A DNA stretch of 64,000 nucleotides from Thiodiazotropha sp040506705 (lineage in GTDB: Bacteria > Pseudomonadota > Gammaproteobacteria > Chromatiales > Chromatiaceae), in assembly GCA_040506705.1 (NCBI GenBank), contig JBEVWG010000046.1, forward strand, positions 1 to 64,000. The letters are read 5' to 3'. Positions 62,593 to 64,000 of this stretch are shown here, piece by piece. The stretch's first letter is position 1, and the number at the start of each line of letters is the position of its first letter. Position numbers and translations under genes: made by a program. The notes under the pieces are model-generated. The model ran no database searches. It had not been told where the DNA came from and saw only the letters and a list, made by a program, of their open reading frames with translations.

Positions 62593-64000
62593 ATGGCTGA
62601 GTCAGATACCCAACAAGCAACTGGCAGCGCAGCTACTGAGAGTGTGGCCCCGGATGAATTTTCAGCCCTGCTGCAACAGGAATTCAAGCCAAAGACAGAA
62701 CGCACCAAAGAAGCGGTGGTCAGTGCAGTGCAGACCCTCGCTGAGACAGTACTCAAAGAGAGCAGCACCATCTCTGATGATGCTGTTGAGACCATCGAGG
62801 GCATCATTGCCGAGATCGACAAGAAGCTGACTGAACAGGTCAACCTGATTCTCCATCATGAAGATTTTCAAAAGCTGGAAGGGAGCTGGCGCGGTCTTCA
62901 TCACCTGGTCAACAACACCGAAACCGATGAGATGTTGAAGATCAGGGTAATGAATATCTCGAAAAAGGAACTTGGTAAAACCTTGAAGAAGTTCAAGGGT
63001 ACAGCCTGGGATCAAAGCCCGATCTTCAAGAAGGTCTATGAAGAAGAGTATGGTCAGTTCGGCGGTGAACCCTATGGGTGCCTGGTAGGTGACTACCACT
63101 TTGACAATACACCCCCGGATGTTGAGTTGCTCACCGGCATGTCGCAGGTGGCTGCATCAGCTCACGCGCCATTTATTGCTGGTGCTGCACCTACAGTAAT
63201 GCAGATGGACTCCTGGCAGGAGCTATCCAATCCCAGAGATCTGACCAAGATCTTCCAGACACCGGAGTACGCATCATGGCGTTCTCTTAGAGAATCAGAG
63301 GATTCAAGATACATCGGCTTGGCCATGCCACGGTTTCTCTCCCGCCTCCCCTATGGCGCAAAAACCGATCCGGTTGAGGAGTTCGACTTCGAAGAAGACA
63401 CCGAAGGCGCTCTGCACGATAAATATACCTGGTCAAACTCTGCCTATGCGATGGCAGTAAATATCAACAAGGCCTTTAAAATGTATGGCTGGACCACCCG
63501 TATTCGCGGTGTCGAGTCCGGTGGTGCAGTTGAGGGTCTGCCTACTCACACTTTTCCCACCGATGATGGCGGGGTGGATATGAAGTGCCCAACCGAAATC
63601 GCCATTTCTGACCGCCGTGAGGCGGAATTGGCTAAAAATGGCTTTATGCCATTGCTGCATCGTAAGAACTCCGATTTTGCCGCCTTCATCGGTGCGCAAT
63701 CATTACAAAATCCAGCGGAGTATGACGATCCAGATGCTACAGCCAATGCAAATTTAGCTGCCCGATTGCCCTATCTGTTCGCAAGTTGCCGCTTCGCACA
63801 CTATTTGAAATGTATTGTGCGCGACAAGATAGGCTCCTTCAAAGAGCGTGACGACATGGAAAAATGGCTCAATAAATGGATTCAGAAGTACGTCGAACCC
63901 AGCCCGGGGACTGCCTCTGAAGAAGACAAGGCACGCAAACCACTGGCTGCGGCTGAAGTGGTTGTGTCAGAAGTGGAAGGTAATCCGGGCTACTACACGT
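62593..64000 (+). CDS. tssC: T6SS contractile sheath large subunit TssC (VipB), 3' end beyond window
   Basis: The first 469 codons are visible and the reading frame is still open at the window end. Signatures: HHEDFQKLEGSWRGLHHLV (about 90-108), GDYHFDN, LSRLPYGAKTDPVEEFDFEE and TYTWSNSAYAMAV. ATG at 62593 with GAGGAG seven bases upstream, overlapping the tssB stop region. Expected full length is about 490-500 residues, so only the tail is missing. hcp and the rest of the T6SS are probably downstream. Confidence 0.96.
   Translation, partial: MAESDTQQATGSAATESVAPDEFSALLQQEFKPKTERTKEAVVSAVQTLAETVLKESSTISDDAVETIEGIIAEIDKKLTEQVNLILHHEDFQKLEGSWRGLHHLVNNTETDEMLKIRVMNISKKELGKTLKKFKGTAWDQSPIFKKVYEEEYGQFGGEPYGCLVGDYHFDNTPPDVELLTGMSQVAASAHAPFIAGAAPTVMQMDSWQELSNPRDLTKIFQTPEYASWRSLRESEDSRYIGLAMPRFLSRLPYGAKTDPVEEFDFEEDTEGALHDKYTWSNSAYAMAVNINKAFKMYGWTTRIRGVESGGAVEGLPTHTFPTDDGGVDMKCPTEIAISDRREAELAKNGFMPLLHRKNSDFAAFIGAQSLQNPAEYDDPDATANANLAARLPYLFASCRFAHYLKCIVRDKIGSFKERDDMEKWLNKWIQKYVEPSPGTASEEDKARKPLAAAEVVVSEVEGNPGYYT

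Noticed and set aside
1..64000. tRNA, rRNA, CRISPR arrays and complete insertion sequences
   Set aside because: Looked for cloverleaf-like sequences, regularly spaced repeats and transposase motifs; none seen by eye. A dedicated scan could still find a tRNA or degenerate element.

Overview
The window looks like a chromosomal stretch of a diazotrophic gammaproteobacterium. Three things point there: a nif/rnf layout close to the one known from Azotobacter vinelandii and Pseudomonas stutzeri (rnfABCDGEH divergent from nifLA, followed by nifB-fdxN-nifO-nifQ), the presence of nifL, and a Fur/HemP/imelysin iron locus. The draT/draG pair and the moderate G+C would suit a sulfur-oxidising or symbiotic lineage such as Sedimenticola or Candidatus Thiodiazotropha; that placement is inference, not a search result. 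No tRNA, rRNA, CRISPR array or intact insertion sequence was found.

1-28.4 kb, nitrogen fixation. The structural operon nifH-nifD-nifK-nifT-fdx-nafY runs leftward from a sigma-54 promoter with a NifA box. draT is divergent from nifH. Two small unknown genes and a sigma-54-preceded operon (SIR2-like protein, small Cys-rich protein, hemerythrin) follow, then an aquaporin, a membrane protein and a secreted papain-fold enzyme. A second leftward operon starts at its own sigma-54 promoter: nifB, fdxN, a 66-residue unknown, nifO, a flavodiiron protein, two 2Fe-2S ferredoxins, nifQ and draG. nifA and nifL lie upstream of it and are divergent from rnfABCDGEH. Together these genes provide the enzyme, cofactor assembly (NifB, NifQ, NafY), electron delivery (Rnf, ferredoxins), oxygen handling (flavodiiron protein, hemerythrin), transcriptional control (NifL/NifA/sigma-54) and post-translational control (DraT/DraG).

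28.4-41.3 kb, iron and miscellaneous. There is a porin-like protein with a weak Fur-like box; a class IV aminotransferase next to what looks like a deletion scar that removed the 5' ends of a divergent phzF/mocR pair; and a near-consensus Fur box before hemP, followed by imelysin, two di-haem peroxidase-like proteins, a second imelysin and a DUF1513 protein. A SleB-like hydrolase and an alkaline-phosphatase-superfamily protein close the region.

41.3-64 kb, signalling, surface and type VI secretion. It holds a membrane Ser/Thr kinase, a hydrolase lipoprotein, a Sel1/coiled-coil/caspase lipoprotein, two tandem ASH-domain autotransporters sharing 400 identical bases at their 3' ends, a YkgJ-type protein and a GNAT enzyme. 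Then comes a T6SS locus: leftward vgrG, a DUF6484 spike-like protein, a TIGR02270 HEAT-like protein, a 56-residue membrane protein and a DUF922 HEQGH protein; rightward an unusual TssB/TssC-like chimera, tssA, tssB and tssC (cut by the window end). A 124-bp inverted-repeat element separates the two arms.

Start codons were moved from the longest frame wherever a ribosome-binding site or family alignment favoured another; these cases are noted in the entries.
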